64,000 bases of DNA from Nitrospira sp. (GCA_020853775.1 JADYYH010000105.1:45844-109843), one strand, 5' to 3'. Numbered from the stretch's first letter, positions 53,606 through 63,444 are shown. Notes: generated by a model from the sequence alone, not told the origin. A program made the numbers and translations.

Positions 53606-54415
53606 ATGAGTAGGCGCTCCGTATCTCCTTCTATGCGCTGGCCCCTTCCTGCAAAGGATGACTGGTCCACACCCTTTGCGGAACTACTCTTGGAACAACT
53701 CGATCTGCATCCCGGCCTCACCGTCCTGGATATCGCTTGCGGCCATGGTATTCCGGCCTTCTATCTGGCGGAGCAGGTTGGGCCGACCGGCTCCGTCCTC
53801 GGTATCGACATGAGTCGCGGGCAGGTGGCGAATGCCAGGACGCTACAGCGGGGTGAATTGTCCTGGCTCCGGTTCGATTGTGTGGACATGCGGGCCTTGC
53901 CCCCGTCCCTTCCTCGTTTCCAGCGCATCACCGGCAATCTGTCCGTCATGTTCCTCCGACCGCATCGGTTTGAGGCGCTGAGGGGATTGATCGACCATCT
54001 CGAGCCTGGAGGTCAAATCGTGCTGACCTTTCCCTCGCTCGGCACGTTCGATTCCATCTGGCAACGGATTGATCAAGAAATGAGCCGGCACGGGTTGATG
54101 ATTGAGCGCGAACGGCTCGTCGCCCATGTGGCGGAACGGCCGTCGGCCGCGGAGGCGTGTGACTGGCTGGAACGGCTGCAGATGGAGCGGATCGCTGTGA
54201 TCGAACGGCCGCTTGAAGTGGCGAGCGGGTCCGGGCAGCGGTTTCTCCAACATCCGCTCTTACGTGGCGGATTTCTCGACGATGCCTATGAATGTTTCGA
54301 TGACGCCCGTCTGGCCGATACGGTCATGACCAGCGTGGCGGCAGATATGGAGAGCATGATCCCATTGACGGCCCGGCGTTGCGCGCTCAGTGGTTGGAAA
54401 GCGGGGCAGATATGA
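53606..54415 (+). CDS. Class I SAM-dependent methyltransferase
   Basis: A 269-residue soluble enzyme. Motif I is LTVLDIACGHGIPAFYLAEQVGPTGSVLGIDMS, with the Gly-rich SAM loop and the acidic residue that binds the ribose. FDCVDMRALPP is motif II. The strand GGQIVLTFPSLGTF follows. The substrate is unknown; the loose match to UbiE/MenG-type quinone methylases is not decisive. The ATG follows AAAAGGAATGTC. It stands alone between two lipoprotein genes. Confidence 0.85.
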   Translation: MSRRSVSPSMRWPLPAKDDWSTPFAELLLEQLDLHPGLTVLDIACGHGIPAFYLAEQVGPTGSVLGIDMSRGQVANARTLQRGELSWLRFDCVDMRALPPSLPRFQRITGNLSVMFLRPHRFEALRGLIDHLEPGGQIVLTFPSLGTFDSIWQRIDQEMSRHGLMIERERLVAHVAERPSAAEACDWLERLQMERIAVIERPLEVASGSGQRFLQHPLLRGGFLDDAYECFDDARLADTVMTSVAADMESMIPLTARRCALSGWKAGQI

Positions 54416-54455
54416 GCGCTGCGGCTCATTGGCGTTTCGACATTCGGAGGATGAT

Positions 54456-54998
54456 GTGAACGGTTGGAGCACTCGAGTCGTCGTCGGCCTCATCGGCCTG
54501 TGTTTCATGACAGGATGCAGTACCCTGCCATCCCGCTACATCCAGCAGGCCGAGCCGGGAGTCACACTGACCTCCCTTGCCGCCGCGCCGGATACGTATC
54601 ACGGCAAGACCGTCATTTTAGGCGGGGTGGTGGTGGATCAGGAGCCGCAGGGCCAGCGGCTCTGGCTGCATCTCAAAAATCGCCCATTGGATAAAGACTA
54701 TCGGCCTCATCGTCCGACCATCAACGAGGGGCCGGAAGCGGGATATTACTGGGTGGTCGTTCCCGACGCCTCCCTGTTGCCTCCCAAATGGAAACAGTGG
54801 GCGCGGGTGACGGTGGTGGGGCGCGTCGCCGATCGGAAGGAAGCCAGGCCGACGACGGTGCCGGCGAACGAGCCGGTATTGAGTTTGGTGTTCATGCGCG
54901 GCTGGGCTATGGGCTCGACGCAGGGAAACGGCGCGTGGGAAGAGTCGGTGGATGCCAATTATCTGCTCTCCGTCCCCGACGGCCTTCATGGGGAATAG
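54456..54998 (+). CDS. Slp-family outer-membrane lipoprotein
   Basis: A 180-residue lipoprotein starting at GTG 54456 after CGGAGGATGAT. The signal ends L-C-F-M-T-G-C. The mature part matches Slp family blocks: an early TLTSLAAAPDTYHGKTVILGGVVVDQEPQGQRLWLHLKNRPLDKDYRP (OB-like) and a later YYWVVVPDASLLPPKWKQWARVTVVGRVADRKE. Slp proteins are starvation- or stationary-phase envelope lipoproteins whose mechanism is unknown. Confidence 0.8.
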   Translation: MNGWSTRVVVGLIGLCFMTGCSTLPSRYIQQAEPGVTLTSLAAAPDTYHGKTVILGGVVVDQEPQGQRLWLHLKNRPLDKDYRPHRPTINEGPEAGYYWVVVPDASLLPPKWKQWARVTVVGRVADRKEARPTTVPANEPVLSLVFMRGWAMGSTQGNGAWEESVDANYLLSVPDGLHGE

Positions 54999-55025
54999 GC
55001 CGCACGAAGCTGGCGCGTGGCCCGC

Positions 55026-55781
55026 TCATCGCCGCGGCTCTTCCGCGTAGCGACTATGCAGTTTGACCGGGGCAGCCCGCTTTTTGCGCATGCGAATATT
55101 CAGCATCTCGACGGTCACGGAGAAGGCCATGGAGAAGTAGATGTAGCCTTTCGGCACGTGGACGTCGAAGCCCTCGACCATCAAGGTCACGCCGACCAGA
55201 ATCAGAAAAGAGAGCGCCAATATTTTAATCGTCGGATGCGTGTCCACAAAATCGCCGATGGCCTTGGCTGCCATGAGCATCACCACCACGGCGAGAATAA
55301 TCGCTGTCGCCATGATGGAGACATGTTCCACTAGCCCCACCGCCGTGATGACGGAATCCAGCGAAAAGACGATATCCAACAGCGCGATTTGGAACAGCAC
55401 CATGCCCAGACTGGCGGCTGCCGCCGTAGCGTGGTCCGCCTCGACGCCTTCCAAGCTATTGTGAATTTCATGGGTGGCCTTCGCCATCAAAAACAGGCCG
55501 CCGCCGATCAAAATCACATCACGGCCTGAGACCCCGTGTCCGAAGACCGTCATCCAGGGTTTGGTCAATCCCATGACAAACGAAATCGAAAACAGCAGGC
55601 CGAGTCGGGCCATCATGGCGAGGCCCAGCCCGACGCGCCGGGCGACGATGCGCTGAGATTCCGGAAGCCGGCCGACCAGGACCGACAGGAAGATGATGTT
55701 GTCGATGCCCAGCACAATTTCCAGCGCGGTGAGGGTTCCGAGCGCGATCCATATTTCCGGATTGGCAAGCCATTCCAACAT
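55026..55781 (-). CDS. TerC-family integral membrane protein
   Basis: A 251-residue protein with seven or so membrane segments. The TerC signature is clear: ALEIVLGIDNIIFLSVLVGRLP with the conserved Asp in the first helix pair, and ALLDIVFSLDSVITAVGL with a second Asp. It also carries GGGLFLMAKATHEIH and the C-terminal PKGYIYFSMAFSVTVEMLNIRMRKK. TerC members act in metal-ion (notably Mn) export or tellurium-resistance complexes. The ATG at 55781 is the usual M-L-E-W start. It converges with the slp-like gene. Confidence 0.92.
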   Translation of the reverse strand: MLEWLANPEIWIALGTLTALEIVLGIDNIIFLSVLVGRLPESQRIVARRVGLGLAMMARLGLLFSISFVMGLTKPWMTVFGHGVSGRDVILIGGGLFLMAKATHEIHNSLEGVEADHATAAAASLGMVLFQIALLDIVFSLDSVITAVGLVEHVSIMATAIILAVVVMLMAAKAIGDFVDTHPTIKILALSFLILVGVTLMVEGFDVHVPKGYIYFSMAFSVTVEMLNIRMRKKRAAPVKLHSRYAEEPRR

Positions 55782-56016
55782 CAGGGGCTCCGTTCATGAA
55801 AAGAGGCGAATGAGTCGATCGGTCATGGGAAGTGGTGCGGCATCGACACGTGTCCGGAAAGTCTACCGTTCCGGGCACATGATCGCAATCAAAACCAGCG
55901 GATAGGCCAGGCCGCGTGCGCTGACCGCCCGCCACCCCACCGTCAGATGGAGGCAGATCGACCACGAAACCACACAGGACACGCGCGGCTTGTCGATGGA
56001 GTGCTGTCAGGCTCAG

Positions 56017-57063
56017 CTAGATCGGATCTTCCATGCGCGGGGGACGGTGGTGGAGTGTTTCGAGAAAGAGCAGGTTTAAATCCTGGGTCATCAAATTGAC
56101 ATGGGTTTTAAGGAGTCCCAACATTTCACTGCGGTACCGCAATTCATTGATCCGATAGATGCCGCCTTTTCCGAAAAATAGCTCCGCCATGCGTCGCTCT
56201 TGAGTTGAGCCCGGGTTGCCCAATCGGGTGCGCCAACTGCCGAGGATGGTGTCGCGCCGGCTTCGTTTGCCATTGGCACGCACAGGGGCATTCAGATAGC
56301 GCCAGACTGCGTCGGGCAATTGCCGGCCTGCGTCGTTCCCATGCCAGATATCCGCTATGAGGTTCCGGCCGTGTGTGAACTCGTAGGCCTGATCTCCGCC
56401 CAGTGCGGCCACCCCGAATCCCAACGCCGCCACGCTTCCCGACAGATCAATGATCCCGGAGAGGATCTCCGATCCCAGCAACAGGAAGGTTCCCGCAAAG
56501 ACCCCGGAGATGGAGTCGGCGAGAATGGCCATGACCGTGCGGGCCTGCTGGACATCGTTTCGAATTTCCTCGAGTTGCGAGGCCAGGTCTTCCGCGCGCT
56601 CTTTTTCGCATTCGAGTTCGGCGGCGATGCTGTTGGCTTCGAATAGCGCAAGGAGCAGGTGGTCGGAGAGGTCCTGTCGGACGGCCAGAGACCGGAGTGA
56701 TAGGCCATTCGACCCTCGTGCCATATCCTGTTCAAGTGATTGAAACTCTGTCAGGAGGTCATGCACGCCGATGGTGGCGGCGATGTCCCTGGCCCTAGGG
56801 GAAAATCGCGAGGGCACGGCGGGGTCCATGACGGCAGCTTTCAACGCCCTGTTCGTCCGATCGGGTGCGCCGATTTCCGGTCGGCTTACAACGTCGGTCG
56901 GTGGAGAGGTCGAAGGGACGCAATGACTTTCGGTAATCTCATCATCGTCGCCTGCGGCCCTGAGATGCATTCCGCTGGCGCATCCCTGACCCAAGAGAAT
57001 CAGTAGACAACCGGCGAGGAGGGTGAGCCGTGGGGTGTGCAAATGGGATCTGTTCACTGGCAC
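56017..57063 (-). CDS. Lipoprotein with long helical mid-region, unknown function
   Basis: A 348-residue protein. LTLLAGCLLILLGQGC gives a type II signal (lipobox G-Q-G-C). Residues 100-170 are helical and charged (SLEQDMARGSNGLS, FEANSIAAELECEKERAEDLASQLEEIRNDVQQARTVMA), likely a coiled coil. A hydrophobic stretch (GVFAGTFLLLGSEILSGIIDLSGSVAALGFGVAALGG) could enter a membrane. A C-terminal helical tail ends LFLETLHHRPPRMEDPI. I do not recognise a family. It is oriented away from terC. Confidence 0.75.
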   Translation of the reverse strand: MPVNRSHLHTPRLTLLAGCLLILLGQGCASGMHLRAAGDDDEITESHCVPSTSPPTDVVSRPEIGAPDRTNRALKAAVMDPAVPSRFSPRARDIAATIGVHDLLTEFQSLEQDMARGSNGLSLRSLAVRQDLSDHLLLALFEANSIAAELECEKERAEDLASQLEEIRNDVQQARTVMAILADSISGVFAGTFLLLGSEILSGIIDLSGSVAALGFGVAALGGDQAYEFTHGRNLIADIWHGNDAGRQLPDAVWRYLNAPVRANGKRSRRDTILGSWRTRLGNPGSTQERRMAELFFGKGGIYRINELRYRSEMLGLLKTHVNLMTQDLNLLFLETLHHRPPRMEDPI

Positions 57064-57394
57064 AGCAATCGTTCGGGTGATGAAATGTGGGCCTGCTCTT
57101 CATCCGCGAGCGTACAGACGAAAGATGAAAAGAACATGAATCCCGGATGAACGGGAGATGAAATGTCTCGGTAGGTTGGTCGCGAAGGGTAGGCGCGCAG
57201 CTCTGAGCCGCCCAAGGGACCTCAGCTTTACATCCGGCCGCCGATATCTGTCAGGCGGGTGCGCCGGTGGCAAACGGCAGACATAGTGATGCCGCGAACC
57301 CTTCGCCACGCTGTCTGGACGAATGCCATCCGGTCGGCGACCGGCGTCCCACTTCTGTCGGGACGCTGCAGGGACGGAACCCGGGGTTCCGTCG
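57064..57394. other. Intergenic region
   Basis: About 330 bases between two minus-strand genes. It includes a moderately AT-rich stretch near 57100-57170 that could be the promoter of the lipoprotein gene. No coding sequence, terminator or repeat is supported. Confidence 0.4.
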
Positions 57395-58249
57395 TCAGCC
57401 CTTCGGGTCTCGCTTTAAGAAATCAGGCCGGTCCCGGATCGCCACCATTTTCACCAGATCTCGGATGGAGAGAACCCCGACGACCTTCTCATGTTCGGTC
57501 ACGGCCAGGTGGCGAATGCGTTTGGCCGCCATCCGTTCACTGGCGTCGCGGATCGTGCGATTGATGTCGATGTCGAGCAAGGGCGAATTCATGAGGGCGC
57601 CCACTCGCATCGCCTCCGGATCGAGCTGGTAGGCGAGCAGCTTCCGCACCAAGTCGCCTTCGGTGATGATTCCCACGAGTTCCTCCGCTTCGATCACGAA
57701 CAGCGCCCCGATATGTTTGTCGGCCATCCGTTGCGCGGCAGCCATGGCGGTTTCGTCGCTGCCGATGGTTTCAATCGCTTTTTGCATGAGGACACTCAGC
57801 GGGCGGTAGACATTCGTCAACGCTTGCACCGGCCCCCCGTCGGCATCGACGAAATGTCGCACCAGATCACGGACGGAGATGACGCCCAGTACGTCCGTCC
57901 CTTCGGTCACGACCAGGTGCCGCACGTTCTTGCCTTGCATGAGGTGGCTGGCATCAACCATCGGACGATCGGGCGCAATCGTAATCAGCGGGCTGCTCAT
58001 GATGTCGGCCATGCTGGTGCGAGAGGGAACCCGGCCCTGTGCCAGGACCTTGGACACGAGATCGGTTTCGGTCACGATTCCCGCAATCCGGCAATCGTTG
58101 TGAGGGCGGTCGAACGATTCGACTAATACGGAGCCGATGCTGCGTGTCCGCATTCTGGTGGCGACGGTCACCACCGACGTATCTTGCGGAACCACTTCCA
58201 ACTGCCGGTGCATGTAATCACTGACGTGCGAACCATGTGCGGTCGTCAT
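57395..58249 (-). CDS. Four-CBS-domain protein
   Basis: A 284-residue protein of two Bateman modules. Each CBS copy shows the D-x-M-x(6-8)-P/x-T pattern: VSDYMHRQLEVVPQDTSVVTVATRM, MADIMSSPLITIAPDRPMVDASHLM, LSVLMQKAIETIGSDETAMAAAQRM and VGALMNSPLLDIDINRTIRDASERM, each ending G-I/V-V-T/S-x-x-D-L-V. Such proteins bind adenosine nucleotides as energy sensors. The start at 58249 follows AAAGGACGCTCGT. It sits downstream of the P-type ATPase. Confidence 0.92.
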   Translation of the reverse strand: MTTAHGSHVSDYMHRQLEVVPQDTSVVTVATRMRTRSIGSVLVESFDRPHNDCRIAGIVTETDLVSKVLAQGRVPSRTSMADIMSSPLITIAPDRPMVDASHLMQGKNVRHLVVTEGTDVLGVISVRDLVRHFVDADGGPVQALTNVYRPLSVLMQKAIETIGSDETAMAAAQRMADKHIGALFVIEAEELVGIITEGDLVRKLLAYQLDPEAMRVGALMNSPLLDIDINRTIRDASERMAAKRIRHLAVTEHEKVVGVLSIRDLVKMVAIRDRPDFLKRDPKG

Positions 58250-58349
58250 ACGAGCGTCCTTTCGTGGAGAGTCGTCGTGTGGCGGCACTGTGGAACCGGT
58301 GCCGATGGTCGTTCACAATCTGAGATTCGTTCACGCAGAGGTCCTTTCA

Positions 58350-61130
58350 TCAGCCGGCCTGCCGCGTCCGCATGTGCCCGCTCAGAGATTTCCTGAATGC
58401 ATCGGCCAGCAACAGTCCGAGAGCCCCCAGGGCCAGCGGACCATAGATCCAGGCGGGGAGGGAGGCCGTGCCGAGTATCAGATGTCCGAGAGGACTGTAG
58501 GTCATGACGAGCAGGATCGTCAGTTCGACGGCGATTCCCAACAGAACTAATGGATTGCCGGCCCAGCCGAGCCGGAACGCGGAGAGACGGTCGGAGCGGC
58601 AGGCGAAGACGTTCGCCACTTGCGCCGCGACGATTCCGGCGAAGGTCACGGTGGTCGCTTCCTTGTACAGGGGGGAGCTCCAGTCCAACTGGTCTCCCCA
58701 GGTCCACCCCTCGTTGTGGAGGTAGAGGAAGAAGCCGCCCATGGCGATGCCGGCTTCAATCAGGCCCAGAAAGGCATAAGCCCTGATGAGCACGTCCCGG
58801 TTGAGCAGCCGTTCCGTTCTCGGTCGTGGCGGTTCATCCATCACGCCGCTGTGCGGCCGTTCCGCCGCCAGGGCCAGGGCTGGAACTATATCCGTTCCGA
58901 GATCGACAGCCAGGATTTGCGGGACGGTTAAGGCCAGCGGCATCGACGAGAGTCCGTACGCCAGGTAGGGCACGACCTCGGGCACGTTGCTTGCCAATAC
59001 GTACGTCATGAATTTGCGGATGTTGAGAAACACGGCCCGGCCCTCTTCGATGGCGCTGACGATGGTCGCAAAATTGTCGTCCAGCAAGATCATCGAGGCC
59101 GTCTCCTTCGCCACGTCCGTTCCGGCCGCGCCCATGGCGATTCCGATGTCCGCCATTTTCAGCGCCGGCGCATCGTTCACCCCGTCACCGGTCACCGCTA
59201 CCACCTCGCGCATTTCCTTCAGCACCGAGACAATGCGCATTTTATGCCGGGGCGCCATGCGGGCGAAGATCGGGTCCGGCTCGCCCGGAGCCGTCGGGGT
59301 GAGGAGACGGCGGAGTTGCTCATCGCTGAAGGTATCGACCTGTGCCCCTTCAATCACCGGCACGAAGCGTCCGGGTTGCACCACGGGAGATTCCGGCGCC
59401 AGGCCGATTTTGCTCGCGATGGCCTGGGCGGTCATCGGATGGTCGCCGGTAATCATCACGACGCGAATGCCGGCCTTCCGGCATTTTCGAATGGCATCCG
59501 GCACTTCCCGGTGCGGCGGGTCCATCATCGCGACCAGTCCGAGAAACGTCAGGCCCTGTTCAAGCGTGTCGGCCTCCAGGGTATCCACCCCGCGTTCCAC
59601 TTCACGCATGGCCAAGGCCAGCACACGGTACGCCTGCCGGGCGAAGGTTTGACTCTGCGCCAAGATCTTTTTCCGCCCGTCGAGGGTCAGTTCCGTGGCA
59701 GCCGAGGATCCCTGCTGCATGGTGCATCGTGGGAGAACCGATTCCGGCGCGCCTTTGGTGAACGCGAGTAAGCGGCCCTCGCTCCAGTGCAGCGTCGTCA
59801 TCCGCTTGCGATCGGCATCGAAGGGCCATTCACCCATGCGCCGCAGCGGGGGGCGATGAAGCAATCCATGGTCCGAGGCAAATTCCAGCAGCGCGGTTTC
59901 CGTCGGATCCCCGGTGGCCTGGCTCCGCCCATCCGGGCGCCGCGTTCGTTTGGCATTATTGCAATGAATCATCGCGTCGAACAGCGGACGCCACCGTTCG
60001 GCCTCGGCGGCGATGATGAGGCGGTTTCTCGAAAACAAGCAGCCTTCCCGGGAATCAACAATGAGATCGTCGACATAGAGTTTGTCGAGGCGCATGCGGT
60101 TTTCCGTCAACGTCCCGGTCTTGTCGGTGCAGATGACGGTGGTGCAGCCGAGTGTTTCCACGGAGGCGAGGTGTTTAATGAGCGCTTTACGCGCGGCCAT
60201 GCGCTGGCTGCCCATCGCCAGGGCGAGCGTGACGGTCGGCAGGAGTCCTTCGGGGACGTTGGCGACGATGATGCCGATGCCGAACATCGCGCTGCTCAAC
60301 AATCCCAGGCCCATGCTGACCCCGATGGCAAAAAACACCAGCCCCATGGCGACGGAGAGGCCGGCCACGACATGCGTCACCTTGACGATTTCCTGCTGCA
60401 GCGGGCTCAACCCGGATTGGACGGACGTCGTCAAATGCGCGATCTTACCAAATTCGGTGCTGAGGCCGGTGGCATAGACCACGGCTTGCCCATGCCCCGA
60501 GAGAACGGTGGTTCCCGCAAACGCCAGGTTGGCAATGTCGAGCGGGTGGCCATCGGTGATAGGTTCAGCGCTCCGCCGTTGCGGTTTCGATTCCCCGGTG
60601 AGAGATGCATTATCCACGAGCATGCCGCTCACCTCGGTGAGCCGGGCATCGGCGGGGACCTGCTCGCCTTCTTCGAGTACGAGGACGTCACCGGGCACGA
60701 GTTCGCTACGGGCAATCTGTTGTTGTTGCCCGTCGCGAATCACCCAGGCCTTGGCGGGCAACATGCCGCGTAAGGCCTGAACGGCCCGCTCCGCTCGATA
60801 TTCCTGGAAGAACGCGAAGATGGCGTTGATGAGAATCACGCCGAGGATGGCCCATCCCAAGGTGGCCATGCCTTCGCCGGCCTGGAGGGCGTCGGCAAGG
60901 AACGCGAGGCCTGCGGCCACCCACAGGAGCAGCGCGAGAAAGTGGGTGAATTGACGGGCAAACCGGCTGACGAGCGGTGCGCCGCGTAAGGCGTGCAGGC
61001 TGTTCGGCCCGTGCTTGAGGGTTCGCCGCCGCACGTCCTCCGCAGAGAGGCCCTGCGGAGACGTGGCCAGCGCACGAAACACCTGGCTTGGCGCCAGGCG
61101 GCAGATTTCCAACGCCGTCAGTTCAGGCAC
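58350..61130 (-). CDS. P-type cation ATPase, Na+/K+-ATPase-like (type IIC features)
   Basis: A 926-residue P2-type ATPase. The phosphorylation motif is CTDKTGTLTEN, the hinge GDGVNDAPALKMADIGIAMG, and the N-domain FTKGAPE. The M4 motif VPEGLLPTVTLALAMGSQRM and the M6 motif VPQILAVDLGTDIVPALALAAE are close to those of animal Na+/K+-ATPases (PEGLLATVT, DLGTD..PA), more than to Ca pumps. The transported ions are not proven. It overlaps the universal stress protein gene by eight bases, so translation is coupled. Confidence 0.92.
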   Translation of the reverse strand: MPELTALEICRLAPSQVFRALATSPQGLSAEDVRRRTLKHGPNSLHALRGAPLVSRFARQFTHFLALLLWVAAGLAFLADALQAGEGMATLGWAILGVILINAIFAFFQEYRAERAVQALRGMLPAKAWVIRDGQQQQIARSELVPGDVLVLEEGEQVPADARLTEVSGMLVDNASLTGESKPQRRSAEPITDGHPLDIANLAFAGTTVLSGHGQAVVYATGLSTEFGKIAHLTTSVQSGLSPLQQEIVKVTHVVAGLSVAMGLVFFAIGVSMGLGLLSSAMFGIGIIVANVPEGLLPTVTLALAMGSQRMAARKALIKHLASVETLGCTTVICTDKTGTLTENRMRLDKLYVDDLIVDSREGCLFSRNRLIIAAEAERWRPLFDAMIHCNNAKRTRRPDGRSQATGDPTETALLEFASDHGLLHRPPLRRMGEWPFDADRKRMTTLHWSEGRLLAFTKGAPESVLPRCTMQQGSSAATELTLDGRKKILAQSQTFARQAYRVLALAMREVERGVDTLEADTLEQGLTFLGLVAMMDPPHREVPDAIRKCRKAGIRVVMITGDHPMTAQAIASKIGLAPESPVVQPGRFVPVIEGAQVDTFSDEQLRRLLTPTAPGEPDPIFARMAPRHKMRIVSVLKEMREVVAVTGDGVNDAPALKMADIGIAMGAAGTDVAKETASMILLDDNFATIVSAIEEGRAVFLNIRKFMTYVLASNVPEVVPYLAYGLSSMPLALTVPQILAVDLGTDIVPALALAAERPHSGVMDEPPRPRTERLLNRDVLIRAYAFLGLIEAGIAMGGFFLYLHNEGWTWGDQLDWSSPLYKEATTVTFAGIVAAQVANVFACRSDRLSAFRLGWAGNPLVLLGIAVELTILLVMTYSPLGHLILGTASLPAWIYGPLALGALGLLLADAFRKSLSGHMRTRQAG

Positions 61131-62028
61131 GCCACCCTCGCACGATGAGGACCGAACAGGGTGCGTATTTCAGAAGGGTTTCCGATACGCTGCCCAACTG
61201 CAGCCGTTCGGACCCGGTCAATCTTCGCGAGCCTGCGACGAGCAGGTCGATACTGAGTGAGGTGGCTTGCCGGAGGAGCGCATCGGTCACACGATCAAAC
61301 TGCACCTCCGGCGTGACCGCATACCCTTCGGCCAGGAACCGGGCGCGCAATTTTTCCACCAATTGCTCGGCCGCCTGACGCTTCGGCGCGGAGATCTGCT
61401 CGACCTGGTCGCGCGACAGGTATTTGCTCGCCAGTTCGGTGACGGCAGGCTCGACAATCGAAAGCACCGTGACCCGCGCGGAATCCGGGAGGAACTGTTT
61501 GCAAAGAAAGCTGCAGGCGCCCTGCGAGTGTTTCGACGTATCGGCGGCAAAGAGCACGTGAGAAAGGCTGGTGAGCGGCCGTTTGACGACCAGCACCGGG
61601 CAAGGGGCCAATGCGCTGACTTTGCGCGAGACACTGCCCAGCAGGTAATGCTCGGCATCGCTGAGGCCGCGTGAGCCCACGACCAGTAGATCGGCTTTCT
61701 TCTGCTTGGCCACCTTCACGATGGTGTCCGCCACGCGCCCGTGGGCGAGCATGGTGTCGATGGTGGTGCGGGGTTTCGTGGTCGCCTGCTTCAACGCGGT
61801 TTTGGCCAGGCCTTCGAAGCGGCGCAGCACGTGGTCGCCGGCTTTTGTCATCGCGGCGATGGCTTGCTTGGAGACCGAGGCTTGTTTGCGGGCGGAGGAT
61901 TTCAGCGAGGCGCTGTCGACCACATGCAGCAAGATCACGGTATCAGGCGGTCGCCCAGCGACCGCTTCCAACATTTGCACGCTCCATTCGGCGAATTCCG
62001 ATCCGTCTACCGCAATTAACATCTTCAT
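61123..62028 (-). CDS. Tandem-domain universal stress protein
   Basis: A 301-residue protein with two Usp domains: MKMLIAVDGSEFAEWSVQMLEAVAG with GSRGLSDAEHYLLGSVSRKVSALAPCPVLVVK, then SHVLFAADTSKHSQGACSF with GSRRLTGSERLQLGSVSETLLKYAPCSVLIV. The second nucleotide loop has R-R-L-T in place of the first Gly pair, so it may bind less well. Its stop overlaps the P-type ATPase start by eight bases. It may regulate the pump or respond to the same stress. Confidence 0.93.
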   Translation of the reverse strand: MKMLIAVDGSEFAEWSVQMLEAVAGRPPDTVILLHVVDSASLKSSARKQASVSKQAIAAMTKAGDHVLRRFEGLAKTALKQATTKPRTTIDTMLAHGRVADTIVKVAKQKKADLLVVGSRGLSDAEHYLLGSVSRKVSALAPCPVLVVKRPLTSLSHVLFAADTSKHSQGACSFLCKQFLPDSARVTVLSIVEPAVTELASKYLSRDQVEQISAPKRQAAEQLVEKLRARFLAEGYAVTPEVQFDRVTDALLRQATSLSIDLLVAGSRRLTGSERLQLGSVSETLLKYAPCSVLIVRGWRA

Positions 62029-62354
62029 CGCTGCCGTTCCTCCATGGCCTCACTGCATCCTGGAATACAGTCTGCATTGGATATGCCTGAACGACATCAA
62101 ACTCTAACAAGTCGTTCCGCACGGTGTCGAAGGGGAGGCGCCGCGGCACCGCTCCTCGGATCGTGTCGTGGGTCCTGGCGCTGCGGCGTTTTGCAGCAGT
62201 GACGGGCTTTCGTTTGGGGTAATTGGCCTCAGTGGGCCGATGTGCGGAGGGCTGGCGGAATGAGCCGGTGCGGCCGCGCATGCGGTTTTTCTTGAACCGC
62301 AGCCGGCCCACTCAGGCATCACCATTGCGTGGCCATCGGGCAGGAGGAATCGAC
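62029..62354. other. Divergent intergenic region
   Basis: About 325 bases between the universal stress protein gene (minus) and a plus-strand exported protein. It should hold both promoters. No family-like coding sequence or T-tailed hairpin is seen. Confidence 0.4.
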
Positions 62355-62891
62355 ATGGTGCAGAGATACCTGATGGGATTGATCGGCGGGTGTACGGTCA
62401 TGAGTCTTGTGCTGACAGCGGACGTGAGTGCTGGCGGCTCGACAGTGGTGGCCCGCGTGCTTTCCGACGAGGAAGCGGTTGAACTGGAGATTCCGACCGA
62501 TATCGGTGTGCAGAAGGAACGCCTTCCGCTCTATCGCAGCGGGACGGTCCGGTACTTCAGCGCCGGGATCGGGCAGGTCGAACGCGCCGCAAACTACCCC
62601 CCGTTTTCGCTGAAGCTGGTCTTCACGGCCGGCGGGAAGCCCTTCGTCTCGGGAGTGGCCGTGACGCTTCGCCAGGCAACAGGCGGAACGGCGGTGACGG
62701 TGCCGCAGGAGCACAACACCGGCCCCTGGCTGTTCATCGACCTGCCCGACGGGACATACGAGGTATCGGCCACATTGGGCGGAGTCACGCAGCAGGTCAA
62801 CAATCTCACAGTGCGGCGAGGTCATATCACCACCCAGCATGTCCGGTGGGCCGAGGACCGGAGCCCCGCCTTGCCCGCCCAGGCCGAGTAA
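62355..62891 (+). CDS. Exported beta-rich protein, unknown family
   Basis: A 178-residue protein. The ATG at 62355 follows GGGCAGGAGGAATCGAC. The signal peptide (LIGGCTVMSLVLTADVSAG) is followed by a beta-rich mature part with FSLKLVFTAGGKPFVSGVAVTLRQ and WLFIDLPDGTYEVSATLGGVTQQV, which resembles a transthyretin-like or carboxypeptidase-regulatory fold. There is no Cys in the mature part. It is followed by two CBS genes and may be part of the same unit. Confidence 0.7.
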   Translation: MVQRYLMGLIGGCTVMSLVLTADVSAGGSTVVARVLSDEEAVELEIPTDIGVQKERLPLYRSGTVRYFSAGIGQVERAANYPPFSLKLVFTAGGKPFVSGVAVTLRQATGGTAVTVPQEHNTGPWLFIDLPDGTYEVSATLGGVTQQVNNLTVRRGHITTQHVRWAEDRSPALPAQAE

Positions 62892-62936
62892 CGGGGAATG
62901 TGTGCCCATCACATGAGTCGATGACGAGGAGGATGC

Positions 62937-63401
62937 ATGGCGACGAAACGCAAGGCCCCGGCGAAACGATCCGTGAGCGCAGGCCGTACACCCAAGCGGT
63001 TTGAGGACCTGACGGTGAAGGACATTGTCGATCGGCGCGCCCGGTCGGTACGCCCTGAGCTCACCGGCGACAAGGTGGCGTCGGTATTGCTGAAGGCAGG
63101 GGGCGCCGTGCCGGTCATCGACAAGTCGAAACAATTGTTGGGCGTGGTGAGCGAGCATGATGTCCTGGTGGCCCTCGATGAGGGGCATACGTGGGGCGCG
63201 CGCACAGGGCGGGATTTGATGAGCACGAATCCCTATTCGGTGCGCCCGGAGACCAGTCTGCCGACGCTGGTGCATGTGCTGACGGAAAGCGACCTTCTCT
63301 CGGTGCCTGTGGTCGATGAAGGAAACCGGCTGCTGGGCATGGTGACTCGTCGGGATGTGGTGCGAGCGGCCTTGCGCCCCGCCGCGAAGCGACGATCCTG
63401 A
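62937..63401 (+). CDS. CBS-domain protein with basic N-terminus
   Basis: A 154-residue protein with a Lys/Arg-rich leader (MATKRKAPAKRSVSAGRTPKR) and two CBS copies: VKDIVDRRARSVRPELTGDKVASVLL...LLGVVSEHDVLVAL and GRDLMSTNPYSVRPETSLPTLVHVLTESDLLSVPVVDEGNRLLGMVTRRDVV. The ATG follows ACGAGGAGGATGC. The basic tail could bind nucleic acid or membrane lipid. The next CBS gene is 43 bases on. Confidence 0.88.
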   Translation: MATKRKAPAKRSVSAGRTPKRFEDLTVKDIVDRRARSVRPELTGDKVASVLLKAGGAVPVIDKSKQLLGVVSEHDVLVALDEGHTWGARTGRDLMSTNPYSVRPETSLPTLVHVLTESDLLSVPVVDEGNRLLGMVTRRDVVRAALRPAAKRRS

Positions 63402-63444
63402 GGGGGGGCATCGGGTTCCCTTTTTCGATCGTAAAGGAGCATGT

